Origin: Maribacter ulvicola
GTDB lineage: Bacteria > Bacteroidota > Bacteroidia > Flavobacteriales > Flavobacteriaceae
Assembly (NCBI RefSeq): GCF_900155985.1
Contig: NZ_FTMA01000007.1
Location: 123,769-187,768 of the forward strand
Direction of reading: 5' to 3'
Length of the DNA stretch: 64,000 nt
Within the stretch, counting starts at the first letter, position 1. Every line of letters starts with the position of its first letter. Position numbers and translations under genes: made by a program. The notes below the pieces were generated by a model. It was not told the origin of the DNA. It did no database searches and saw only the letters and a program-made list of their open reading frames with translations. Positions 36,219 through 43,173 of this stretch are shown piece by piece.

Positions 36219-37451
36219 ATGAAAAAAATAGTTCTATTATTGGTTTTAGCATTATGCTACAACGTCTCGCATGCACAATTTGGAAAAATGCTAAAAAAGA
36301 AAGCCAAAGCAGCAGTAGAGAAGAAGTTAGATAAAAAAGAAACGAGTAATTCATCTTCAAAATCTGAAAACGCTTCAGGAATGGTTGGCAGTTCTTCAAC
36401 ATCAAATCAAGAAGCATCAAAAACAGAATATACCGATGAAGAGTTTAAGGCAGAATTGGCCAAAAAATATCCAAACGATCAAGCGAAGCAAGATTTATAC
36501 TATCAAAAATATCTTGAGAAAAAGAAAGAAGAAGCCGAAGCTAATAATCCTAAAGCGGCTAATTCAGTAAGCGATGCGTTTTTATACATGTCGTATTCTT
36601 TTGCAATGACCAAAGGGATGAGTGCCGTTGGTGTAGATCGTGTAAAATTAAGACGTCAAACGACAGACATGGGCGATAATGTAGATTTATTGCCTGCACA
36701 AGATCCAGATTATGCATGGTTACGTTTTTTAACAACACCAGAATTAGTGGCTATGTCACCAGAAGGTTATGTTGGTTACGAGTTGGTTTCAGGAATGTTT
36801 ACAACCAAAGTTGGTGCAGACCGATCGCAAACTTTAGAGCTTGGTACAGGTATGCCAATTTTAGTAAGAGGAATGTTAATTGCAGACGATGTATTTGTTA
36901 TTTATGCTGCATCGCACCAAGGCGGACACGCATTTAATGTACCATCATATATGCACGAAAAAGATATTACCATTCTAAACGTGATTGGTAAAGGCGAACA
37001 ACAATTCCATTTAGAGTGGTTAGAAAAAGCAAAACCAATTGTAAAAGAATTTGAAGCAACGCTAAAAGCAAATTACGATGCAGCTGCAAAATCAACCATG
37101 GATGCTATAAAAATGCCAAAAGCAGGAGCAATGAATAGTAATACATCATTAGTAAGCTTTGCTAAACAAAATGTGTCTAAAACTATTGAAAAAGATGGTG
37201 CTAAACTTTTAAAATTGAACATAGAATCTAACGACTGGAGTATTGTAAAAAACAAATACACAGGTCATGTTTTATACCGTTGGATAAAAGGTGCATTCAC
37301 AGAAAAAAATAAAAATAACGACTGCTATTTACAAGGTTTTTTAATCAAGCAACAGTACAACGGAAGTGGTTATGGTAGTTCTGAGTTTGGAGGTGTTATC
37401 CACGGACAAATGCCTTATGGTCAGAAAATGAACTGTGAAAATACCAATTAA
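36219..37451 (+). CDS. Secreted protein, paralogue of the next gene
   Basis: 410 residues with signal peptide (MKKIVLLLVLALCYNVSHAQ) followed by a basic, Lys/Ser-rich linker (KMLKKKAKAAVEKKLDKKE). The core is unknown. The last 75 residues (NDWSIVKNKYTGHVLYRWIK ... GFLIKQQYNGSGYGSSEFGG, PYGQKMNCE) are clearly homologous to the C-terminus of the following 168-residue protein. Immediately downstream of the kinase/regulator pair, so probably part of its output. Confidence 0.75.
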   Translation: MKKIVLLLVLALCYNVSHAQFGKMLKKKAKAAVEKKLDKKETSNSSSKSENASGMVGSSSTSNQEASKTEYTDEEFKAELAKKYPNDQAKQDLYYQKYLEKKKEEAEANNPKAANSVSDAFLYMSYSFAMTKGMSAVGVDRVKLRRQTTDMGDNVDLLPAQDPDYAWLRFLTTPELVAMSPEGYVGYELVSGMFTTKVGADRSQTLELGTGMPILVRGMLIADDVFVIYAASHQGGHAFNVPSYMHEKDITILNVIGKGEQQFHLEWLEKAKPIVKEFEATLKANYDAAAKSTMDAIKMPKAGAMNSNTSLVSFAKQNVSKTIEKDGAKLLKLNIESNDWSIVKNKYTGHVLYRWIKGAFTEKNKNNDCYLQGFLIKQQYNGSGYGSSEFGGVIHGQMPYGQKMNCENTN

Positions 37452-37488
37452 AATATAGGTGCAATCTAAATTTAATAAGTTGTAAATC

Positions 37489-37995
37489 ATGAAAAAGTTA
37501 TTAATACTTCTAGCTATTATGGCTATAGGCGCAGCACAACCGACACATGCGCAATTCTTTAAAAAAGTTAAAGAGAAATTAGATAAACCACTTATAAAAA
37601 AGAAGAACAAAAAAATAAGTGAAGAGGAGTTAGAAAGAAGAAAAAATATTAAGCTGCCAAACGCTGGTACTTTGGATAACGATGAAGCTTTAAAAGCCAT
37701 TGCTGTTAAAGGTTTAGATTCGTATTACAGTAAGCATAGTATGAGTAATACGCATCAATATATTACATCGAATACTTGGTCTACTGTAAAACATAAAGAT
37801 ACGGGAGTACCTTTATACCAATGGGCTGTAGGAGCAGTTGTTCAGAAAAATTCAGATGGACAATGTATGCTATATGAGTTTATTTTAAGACGCGATTATA
37901 CAGGTGGTGGCAATTATGGTGATGTTTTTTTTAACGGTATAAATAGAGGAACGATAAAAGCCCCTTATGGTAATTATATAGCTTGCGTAGAATAA
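37489..37995 (+). CDS. Small secreted protein, paralogue of the 36219 protein
   Basis: 168 residues with signal peptide (MKKLLILLAIMAIGAAQPTHAQ, cleavage at AQ|FFKK). The C-terminal 75 residues (NTWSTVKHKDTGVPLYQWAV, FILRRDYTGGGNYGDVFFNG, APYGNYIACVE) align with the end of the previous protein, including the terminal cysteine. Gap to the previous stop 37 nt; terminator follows. Confidence 0.75.
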   Translation: MKKLLILLAIMAIGAAQPTHAQFFKKVKEKLDKPLIKKKNKKISEEELERRKNIKLPNAGTLDNDEALKAIAVKGLDSYYSKHSMSNTHQYITSNTWSTVKHKDTGVPLYQWAVGAVVQKNSDGQCMLYEFILRRDYTGGGNYGDVFFNGINRGTIKAPYGNYIACVE

Positions 37996-38023
37996 CACTT
38001 AAACATTTTTGCAATCAGATTTT

Positions 38024-38056
38024 AAAAGAGTTTACGGTATGTAGACTCTTTTTTTT
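38024..38056 (+). terminator. Rho-independent terminator of the kinase operon
   Basis: AAAAGAGTTTAC pairs with GTAGACTCTTTT across GGTAT, with T-run to 38056, 29 nt after the stop of the 37489 gene. Confidence 0.8.
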
Positions 38057-38188
38057 GTTTAGAAGAAAATCGTGGTGTTTTAGAAAAATGTAAATTGATT
38101 ACTGCAAATTCAGTTGTCAATGTTAACTGGTTCATTGGAAATTCAGTATACCAAGCATGTCGTAAAATTTTAGACATCTTTTTTGTAT

Positions 38189-38383
38189 CTACATCTTTGT
38201 TTGAATTTTTTTAAACGCTCTATTCGCTGTTATTTGGTCAAGGAATGAATCTATTTCCTCAACATTATTTTCAACACATTCAGAAATTGATTTTAAATAA
38301 CTGAAATATGTATCAAATGCGACTTGTTCTTTGTCGTCAAAACGATTAGTAAATTGATTTGTAATGAGCATTTTTTTAATCAC
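38189..38383 (-). CDS. Small hypothetical protein (cassette remnant)
   Basis: 64 residues, acidic with a helix-forming centre (VAFDTYFSYLKSISECVENN). Not recognised. It is the last minus-strand gene before the plus-strand kinase operon; its upstream side is element A4, but the cassette end expected downstream is not visible, so it may be a truncated cassette. Confidence 0.5.
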   Translation of the reverse strand: MIKKMLITNQFTNRFDDKEQVAFDTYFSYLKSISECVENNVEEIDSFLDQITANRAFKKIQTKM

Positions 38384-38385
38384 CT

Positions 38386-38580
38386 ACAGCGGTTTGGCTA
38401 AGCGTAGTGCGGAGGCAAGGAAACTTTTCGTTTCCGTCTGCCGACGTAGCTAAAGCTTATTGTTTATTTTTTCTTTTCTAAAGCTAAATCCATAAGATTT
38501 AGCGACGCTATAAATATACACCGACCTTGCGGTTTCGCCTTAAAGTCCGCATTACGTTTAGGCTTTGTAGTAAAACGTTA
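38386..38580 (-). repeat. attC-like structured element A4 (class 1)
   Basis: About 195 nt. Arms GGCTAAGCGTAGTGCGGA (38396-38413) and TCCGCATTACGTTTAGGC (38546-38563) pair with two G.T wobbles. Hairpins GGAAACTTTTCGTTTCC and GCTAAATC-cataa-GATTTAGC inside, then ACCTTGCGGTTT. The boundary triplets are mutated here (TAC instead of AAC, GCT instead of GTT on the minus strand). Confidence 0.75.
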
Positions 38581-39176
38581 TTTTTCCAGTAACGATTTTG
38601 ATTATGCTTTTCCATTTCCGTCTTTAAGATTTTTTTGTCCATCGTTTAATCTGCCAAATCAAAGCGGAAATTGATATTGTTAGTAACAAACTATTTACAA
38701 CTATTAGTAAAATATTATTAGAAACATCTAACTGAGTTTCTTCATTCGTTGCATAGTTATCTTCTAAAATTGGATGATACCAAATCCATATAGAATCATT
38801 GCTTGGTAGATAAAATGTGCTGTCGTTTTTAGTTTGGGATAAGAAATGATTGAAGTTTTGTTTTTGTTTTTTGGTTGAAAAAAGTACATCTCGATAATCC
38901 AGTAAGCTTATATAATCTTTTTTATTATGGTAATAAATATAGTAATGTTGTGCTCCAGGTCCATCAATATTTGAAGTTTGAATATCAATCGAATCAATTC
39001 TCACTTTTTGTTTAATAAATTCAGTTTTATGAATTAGTTCTTTACTTTCTTTTTCAATCGTCAAAAAATAAAAAGGCGAAAAAGTAATTATTAATAGAGT
39101 TATAAAAACAAGAATAGTCTTAGTGATTATTTTTAGATTCATTGTTCAATTTGGTAACTGCATAATGTTATATAAC
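38567..39176 (-). other. Gene cassette (38624 gene) with terminal inverted repeats
   Basis: Plus-strand left end GTAGTAAAACGTTAT...CCAGTAAC (38567-38593) and right end GGTAACTGCATAATGTTATA... (39153-39176) are imperfect inverted repeats, best in AACrTTAT and CAGTnAC. Confidence 0.45.
38624..39142 (-). CDS. Membrane protein with two spans (cassette gene)
   Basis: 172 residues. One hydrophobic span near the N-terminus (TILVFITLLIITFSPFYFLT) and one near the C-terminus (NILLIVVNSLLLTISISALI), with about 110 extracytoplasmic residues between them. This layout resembles DUF3592-type membrane proteins; no firm match. It lies alone between elements A4 and A5. Confidence 0.65.
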   Translation of the reverse strand: MNLKIITKTILVFITLLIITFSPFYFLTIEKESKELIHKTEFIKQKVRIDSIDIQTSNIDGPGAQHYYIYYHNKKDYISLLDYRDVLFSTKKQKQNFNHFLSQTKNDSTFYLPSNDSIWIWYHPILEDNYATNEETQLDVSNNILLIVVNSLLLTISISALIWQIKRWTKKS

Positions 39177-39366
39177 GGTTTGGCTAAGCGTAGTGCGGAG
39201 GCAAGGAAACTTTTCGTTTCCGTCTGGCGACGCAGCTAAAGCTTATTGTTTTGCTTTTTCTTTTTTTGTTCCAAAGCTAAATCCATAAGATTTAGCGACA
39301 TAATAAACATACACAGACCTTTCGGTTTTGCCCTGAAGTCCGCATTACGTTTAGGCTTTGTTGTGT
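39168..39366 (-). repeat. attC-like structured element A5 (class 1, best-preserved copy)
   Basis: 199 nt. Outer arms GGCTAAGCGTAGTGCGGA (39182-39199) and TCCGCATTACGTTTAGGC (39339-39356) pair at 15 Watson-Crick positions, two G.T wobbles and one conserved mismatch. Internal hairpins: GGAAAC/GTTTCC (39205-39221), GCTAAATC/GATTTAGC (39276-39296) and ACCTTTCGGTTTT. On the minus strand it is framed exactly by CACAAC (end of the 39394 cassette) and GTTATATAAC (start of the 38624 cassette). Confidence 0.8.
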
Positions 39367-39927
39367 TTAGTGCTTTCCGCGCAGTTTGGTTCTTCATAAA
39401 CCAAATCCGAACGGCTTTCTTCCATTTACTCCGTTTTTCAATTCGGCTGGAATCTCCCAAATATCATACTTAGTTGGCCAGTCCGTTTTATAACCTTCTT
39501 CGGTTGGGATGAACTTAAATCGGCTTTTTGCGAAATCATTTGCTTTAAACCTTTTGACAATGCTTTGAAGTAAATTCCAAACATCTTTTTCATATTCGTC
39601 TATGGTCTCAGCGGTAAAATCATAATAATAGTCTGGCTCAGCATTCCAGAAAATTTTGCAAGCAGTCCCCTTATCGCATTTTGGACTGTTGATTATCCAT
39701 TGCAGAACAATTGGTCCATCATCCCAGTTGTAGATGTCCGCTAAATAATATTGCTCCGCAGCATTTAGAGATTTAAACTTCTCAAAATCAGGAATTGTTT
39801 CTTCGTCATTATCAACATCGTCGTTAAACGAAAACTCAAAAAAGTTTTTCTTAATCAGTAGTATTTTATGCGGACGAACTATCACTAATTTGAATGAGGT
39901 TTTTTCTTTTTCAGCATTAAACACAAC
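39360..39927 (-). other. Gene cassette (39394 gene) with terminal inverted repeats
   Basis: Plus-strand ends GTTGTGTTTAGTGC (39360-39373) and GCATTAAACACAAC (39914-39927) match as inverted repeats at 13 of 14 positions. Confidence 0.6.
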
Positions 39928-39945
39928 AATTGTATATGTGCACAA
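39394..39945 (-). CDS. DUF4274-domain protein (cassette gene), start uncertain
   Basis: Up to 183 residues. The DUF4274 core is clear: EQYYLADIYNWDDGPIVLQW, then SPKCDKGTACKIFWNAEPDY. DUF4274 proteins are small cytosolic proteins often found beside toxin/immunity loci; function unknown. The first residues of the longest frame (MCTYTIVVFNAEK) come from the end of repeat B4 and should not be trusted; no other ATG precedes the core, so a GTG/TTG start near residue 20 (for example at VIVRPHK) or a truncated gene is likely. Confidence 0.7.
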   Translation of the reverse strand: MCTYTIVVFNAEKEKTSFKLVIVRPHKILLIKKNFFEFSFNDDVDNDEETIPDFEKFKSLNAAEQYYLADIYNWDDGPIVLQWIINSPKCDKGTACKIFWNAEPDYYYDFTAETIDEYEKDVWNLLQSIVKRFKANDFAKSRFKFIPTEEGYKTDWPTKYDIWEIPAELKNGVNGRKPFGFGL

Positions 39946-40549
39946 TTACACATATACCCAAATATCTCTAAGTATATGCAATGTTTTATTTTCTGTGCAC
40001 ACTAATATACCATTAAAGAATAAACCTACAATTAATTGCCCACACTACATTACGGGAAACCATAATCACAAAAAATGTTTTAGTTTAAGTAAGAAATGAC
40101 TAAAATTCACCAAACAACCAGTATGTTTTTTACAGGTTAAATGTGCTATAAATCCGTAAAAACATAGACGGCAATAGCAATTGTATTGGAAAAATTAATT
40201 TTAGAAAGCGAAATGAGTTATTTGGTAACGTGGACCCAGTTCATTGGACTGAGTAAGATACATACGATCGGACTCGCACAGGCGAACAAGGACATGCACC
40301 TGTCCGCGATTGCCTATAATCTCAAGAAGTACCTAAAATTCGAGAACAAACGCCCGAAAAGCGGGGCGGGGAAGCTTGCTTTACCATTATTTATAAAAAG
40401 TATGGTTCAATACGCAAAAAACCTTTTTCTACTGCACCTAAAATTTAGGTCCAGCTTTTAACTTGGCATAAAAAAAGACCCTTAAAGAGGCTTATATCAA
40501 TAGTGATTTTCTCTAATTATAGACTTGTGCAACGGTTACCATTGTTAGC
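39927..40549 (+). mobile_element. Repeat/cassette B4: IS1182-like transposase relic
   Basis: 623 nt, colinear with B2. Starts CAATTGTATATGTGCACAAT; the transposase tail frame (40186-40461, with IHTIGLAQANKDMHLSAIAY and YLKFENKRPKSGAGKLALP) is the longest of the four. Then the hairpin GACCCTTAAAGAGGC and the end ACTTGTGCAACGGTTACC. Confidence 0.7.
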
Positions 40550-41614
40550 ATTTGTACTTTTTTTTCAGCCGTGATTTCCACTTCTCAATTATAGGATAAG
40601 GACTGTACAAATCAAAGACTCCTCCAAAATACTGGATTTTTTTGTCCGAATTTATATATTCTAGAGCTTTGGATTCCATTCCGTATTTTTTTGCCAACTC
40701 CATCACGTATGCTTTTTGTTTTTCTTTAAGTGTTTCAAAAACTGTAATTCCACGTTTAAGAGTTGAAATTTCTTCTTCATTCCATTTTAATTTACTGTAG
40801 ATAATTATCAGTCTTTCAAATGGTTGTTTCCCCTCAAATTCCTCGACAATCAGCTTTTCGTATGCCTCAATTGCAGTTTTATAATCGCTTTGATTTTCTG
40901 CGATTTTCGCTTTGCTAAGGATAAGTTCAAAAGCGTCTTTAAAACTTCTCAAATCCTTTGCTTTGTTTGGTGGAATTGTTCTGCCAAGCCTTAAATATTC
41001 AAAGGTTTGCATATCTTCTGGCATATCGTGATAGAAGTTAAATTCGGGTAAGGTATTTTTAAAACTTTTAAATTGCTCGCCAATAGTTGGATTGCCTGCA
41101 ACTTGCTTTTTTATATCAGAAGGTTTTAATTCAGCCGTTGGTGTTTTAGTTTCAGATAATTTTGAAAGTCTAACAGCCCATTTTTTTACATCTCTATAAT
41201 CGGGATAATTAGAAATTACCTTTTGTAGAAATATTATTTGATTTTCGGGTTCTTTGATTTTCCCGTAAAGTATAATAATCCGCTCGATGTCGTGAGAATA
41301 GTTGTTGATACTTAATTTTGCTGAGTTTTCCCCAAAATCCACCGATTTTAAATAATATTCGATTGCCTCAGATAATTTACCCGACTTTTCCAAATCAGTT
41401 GCTTTGTCCCTAAATCCTATTATTTTGTTGAAATCCTTTTGCCAAAGGTCATTTTCATTCCTTAGTCGGTCGGTTTCATTTTTTAATTTTTCGTAACTGT
41501 TTATAATTTCTCTTTTCGGTTTTGATATCAATTCCGATTTTTTCTTTGGGGTAGATTTGAAAAGGTCGAATAATCCCATATTAGGTAGATTTTTTTTTCA
41601 GTATAAATGCTAAC
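40544..41614 (-). other. Gene cassette (40545 gene) with terminal inverted repeats
   Basis: Plus-strand ends GTTAGCATTTGTAC (40544-40557) and GTATAAATGCTAAC (41601-41614) match as inverted repeats at 13 of 14 positions. The left core is AATGGTAACC (minus strand). Confidence 0.65.
40545..41579 (-). CDS. TPR-repeat protein (cassette gene)
   Basis: 344 residues, cytosolic. After a basic N-terminus (GLFDLFKSTPKKKSELIS) a coiled-coil segment (SYEKLKNETDRLRNENDLW) leads into tetratricopeptide-like repeats: KSGKLSEAIEYYLKSVDFGE, SDYKTAIEAYEKLIVEEFEG, with ERIIILYGK and ERLIIIYSK as matching helices. It has a polar C-terminus ending LKKKYKC. Such proteins mediate protein contacts; no partner is encoded beside it. 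Confidence 0.75.
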   Translation of the reverse strand: MGLFDLFKSTPKKKSELISKPKREIINSYEKLKNETDRLRNENDLWQKDFNKIIGFRDKATDLEKSGKLSEAIEYYLKSVDFGENSAKLSINNYSHDIERIIILYGKIKEPENQIIFLQKVISNYPDYRDVKKWAVRLSKLSETKTPTAELKPSDIKKQVAGNPTIGEQFKSFKNTLPEFNFYHDMPEDMQTFEYLRLGRTIPPNKAKDLRSFKDAFELILSKAKIAENQSDYKTAIEAYEKLIVEEFEGKQPFERLIIIYSKLKWNEEEISTLKRGITVFETLKEKQKAYVMELAKKYGMESKALEYINSDKKIQYFGGVFDLYSPYPIIEKWKSRLKKKYKC

Positions 41615-41804
41615 GGTTGGGCTAAGCGTAGTGCGGAGGCAAGGAAACTTTTCGTTTCTGTCTGCGCACGAAGCTAAAGCTTATTGTTTTACTTTTTCTT
41701 TTTTTGCCCCAAAGCTAAATCCATAAGATTTAGCGACTTCATAAATATACACAGAACTTGGCGTTTCAACCATAAGCCCGTATTGTTTATAGGTTTTGTT
41801 GGCA
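41608..41804 (-). repeat. attC-like structured element A6 (chimeric, class 1 left arm / class 2 right arm)
   Basis: The left arm GGCTAAGCGTAGTGCGGA (41620-41637) is class 1, the right arm CCCGTATTGTTTATAGG (41777-41793) is class 2, so the outer helix is poorly paired. The first half of the interior (GGAAACTTTTCGTTTC, AGCTAAAGCTTATTG) is class 1; the second half (CTTCATAAATATACACAGAA, GCGTTTCAACCATAAGCC) is class 2. Framed on the minus strand by TTTGCCAAC and GTTAGCATTTATAC. Confidence 0.75.
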
Positions 41805-42402
41805 AATCGTTTTATTTTATTAATCGTAAAAAAAACTTCTAAAGAGAATCTTGTATTTTTTCTTTAACCTGTGGTTTTGCGTAGAGAGTGTCCTTTAGTA
41901 TGTATAATTCTTTTTCTGATGTATTTGGGTTTATTTTGTTATCACTATTATATGAATTTATGAACGCCAAAAATGATATCAAAACACTAGCAAAAGCAAT
42001 GTAATAGGGTAGTCTTGGATATTTAGCTTGAAATTCCAATATTTTTAATTCAAAATCTTCTTTTTTTTCTTTTTTAATTTCAATCTTTTCTTTTCGCTCA
42101 AGATATTTTATCCAACCACCTTGTCGCAATACTTTTCTTCCCTTTGCAGTTAGGCTATACAGATTAAATTCTGCTTTCACATTTTCTACTAGTCTTAATA
42201 ACTTAACCTCTTCAATAAGATAAGTGAAATTTATACTTTCAGTTATTTTGTCCGCCAATTTGTATTCATCAGAATAATCATCATTTTGATATTCAAAAGG
42301 GATTAGTGGATATTGTTGATTCTCAAACTTTTTTAAAATTTCATCTATTTCTTTGTCTGTCATTTTTCAACTATTTTCCCATTTTGCTAAATGTTTGCCA
42401 AC
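41798..42402 (-). other. Gene cassette (41839 gene) with terminal inverted repeats
   Basis: Plus-strand ends GTTGGCAAA (41798-41806) and TTTGCCAAC (42394-42402) are perfect 9-bp inverted repeats. Confidence 0.55.
41839..42363 (-). CDS. Winged-helix-like protein with C-terminal membrane span (cassette gene)
   Basis: 174 residues. The N-terminal 90 residues (EIDEILKKFENQQYPLI ... EFNLYSLTAKGRKVLRQGG) look like a winged helix, with TAKGRKVL as the typical last strand/turn. A charged linker rich in Lys/Glu (EKIEIKKEKKEDFELK) leads to one membrane span (LPYYIAFASVLISFLAFINS, about 132-150). A membrane-tethered winged helix of this form recurs in flavobacterial orphan genes; role unknown. Confidence 0.65.
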   Translation of the reverse strand: MTDKEIDEILKKFENQQYPLIPFEYQNDDYSDEYKLADKITESINFTYLIEEVKLLRLVENVKAEFNLYSLTAKGRKVLRQGGWIKYLERKEKIEIKKEKKEDFELKILEFQAKYPRLPYYIAFASVLISFLAFINSYNSDNKINPNTSEKELYILKDTLYAKPQVKEKIQDSL

Positions 42403-42595
42403 GTTTTAGCTATGAACAGTACGGGAGCAAACTAGCGTTTGCTTTCCGCCACGCACATAGCGCAATCTTTTGGTTTTGTTTTATTTTTTTCTTGTCCAAA
42501 GCGAAATCCCAAAGATTTCGCGACATTATAAATATACGTAAACCTTAGCGTTTAAAACCTAAGCCCGTATTGTTTATAGGTTTTGTTACCCAACG
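42397..42595 (-). repeat. attC-like structured element A7 (class 2, best-preserved copy)
   Basis: 199 nt. Arms AGCTATGAACAGTACGGG (42408-42425) and CCCGTATTGTTTATAGG (42565-42581) pair with the same conserved mismatch and the same two G.T wobble positions as class 1. Inside: the GCGAAATC-ccaaa-GATTTCGC hairpin. Framed on the minus strand by GGGTAAC (end of the Imm33 cassette) and GTTGGCAAAC (start of the next). Confidence 0.8.
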
Positions 42596-43048
42596 TTTTT
42601 TTCGTCTGAGTTAGCTTTTCCGTTTGAGTGGTAAGTCCATCAGCGCAACAGTTACGCCTTAGTAAGAAGTCCATTTATTCCAAACGAGTAATTTTTTCGT
42701 CAAACCAAACATCTTCATAACCCTTACTATCAATTTGAAATCTAAATCCGATATCAAGACTTAGATATTTTGATATTTCAGGTTGCATTTCAATCAAATG
42801 CTCAATGCAAATTGGTTTAAAGAAATTATCTGTATCAGACCATTCTCCACTCCAAATATACCATCCGTTCATTGTTCCGTGTTCGGGATGGCGTAGTCCA
42901 TTTATTGGTTCAAACTCTAAATCAGTTCCTATTCCAATAAATAGTTGGTCATCTAAAGGTTTAAATTCCGAATTATATTTTTTGCAAATTGACTTTTGAG
43001 ATTCGATATTTTCCTTCAATATTTCGATTTTCTAAAATGTTGGGTAAC
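42585..43048 (-). other. Gene cassette (Imm33-like gene) with terminal inverted repeats
   Basis: Plus-strand ends GTTACCCAACGTTTT (42585-42599) and AAAATGTTGGGTAAC (43034-43048) match as inverted repeats at 14 of 15 positions. Confidence 0.65.
42675..43019 (-). CDS. Imm33-like immunity protein (cassette gene)
   Basis: 114 residues, cytosolic and acidic. It matches the Imm33 layout: MNGWYIWSGEWSDTDNFFKP (GWY...GE...D.F.P), HLIEMQPEISKYLSLDIGFRF and a C-terminal YEDVWFDEKI. Imm33 members neutralise polymorphic toxins in several systems, but no toxin gene lies next to this one, so it is probably an orphan immunity gene carried as a single cassette. Confidence 0.7.
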   Translation of the reverse strand: MKENIESQKSICKKYNSEFKPLDDQLFIGIGTDLEFEPINGLRHPEHGTMNGWYIWSGEWSDTDNFFKPICIEHLIEMQPEISKYLSLDIGFRFQIDSKGYEDVWFDEKITRLE

Positions 43049-43077
43049 AATTGTATATGTGCACAATTACACATATT
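43048..43077 (+). repeat. Solitary left end of repeat B (B5)
   Basis: CAATTGTATATGTGCACAAT followed by TACACATAT is the left end of B4 and B2, without the rest of the element. It directly follows the Imm33 cassette's GTTGGGTAA end and is the last trace of the array before the conserved DUF1853 gene. Confidence 0.6.
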
Positions 43078-43173
43078 TCCATTTTAAAAATAATCTAATT
43101 CCGGTTCACCTAAAAATAGATCTGTCAACAATTAGTAACAGCTACTTTTAATCATCATATTTTAAACTTAGAA

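Noticed and set aside
27644..42595. A elements as ordinary MITEs with target-site duplications
   Set aside because: The sequences flanking each A copy are not direct repeats of one another; the complementary sequences are instead at the two ends of each gene, which does not fit a MITE insertion.
15009..43173. An integron integrase or other recombinase gene for the cassettes
   Set aside because: None of the frames between 15 and 43 kb has tyrosine-recombinase motifs (R...HxxR...Y). Only dead DDE/DEDD transposase relics are present, so the enzyme must be elsewhere or lost.
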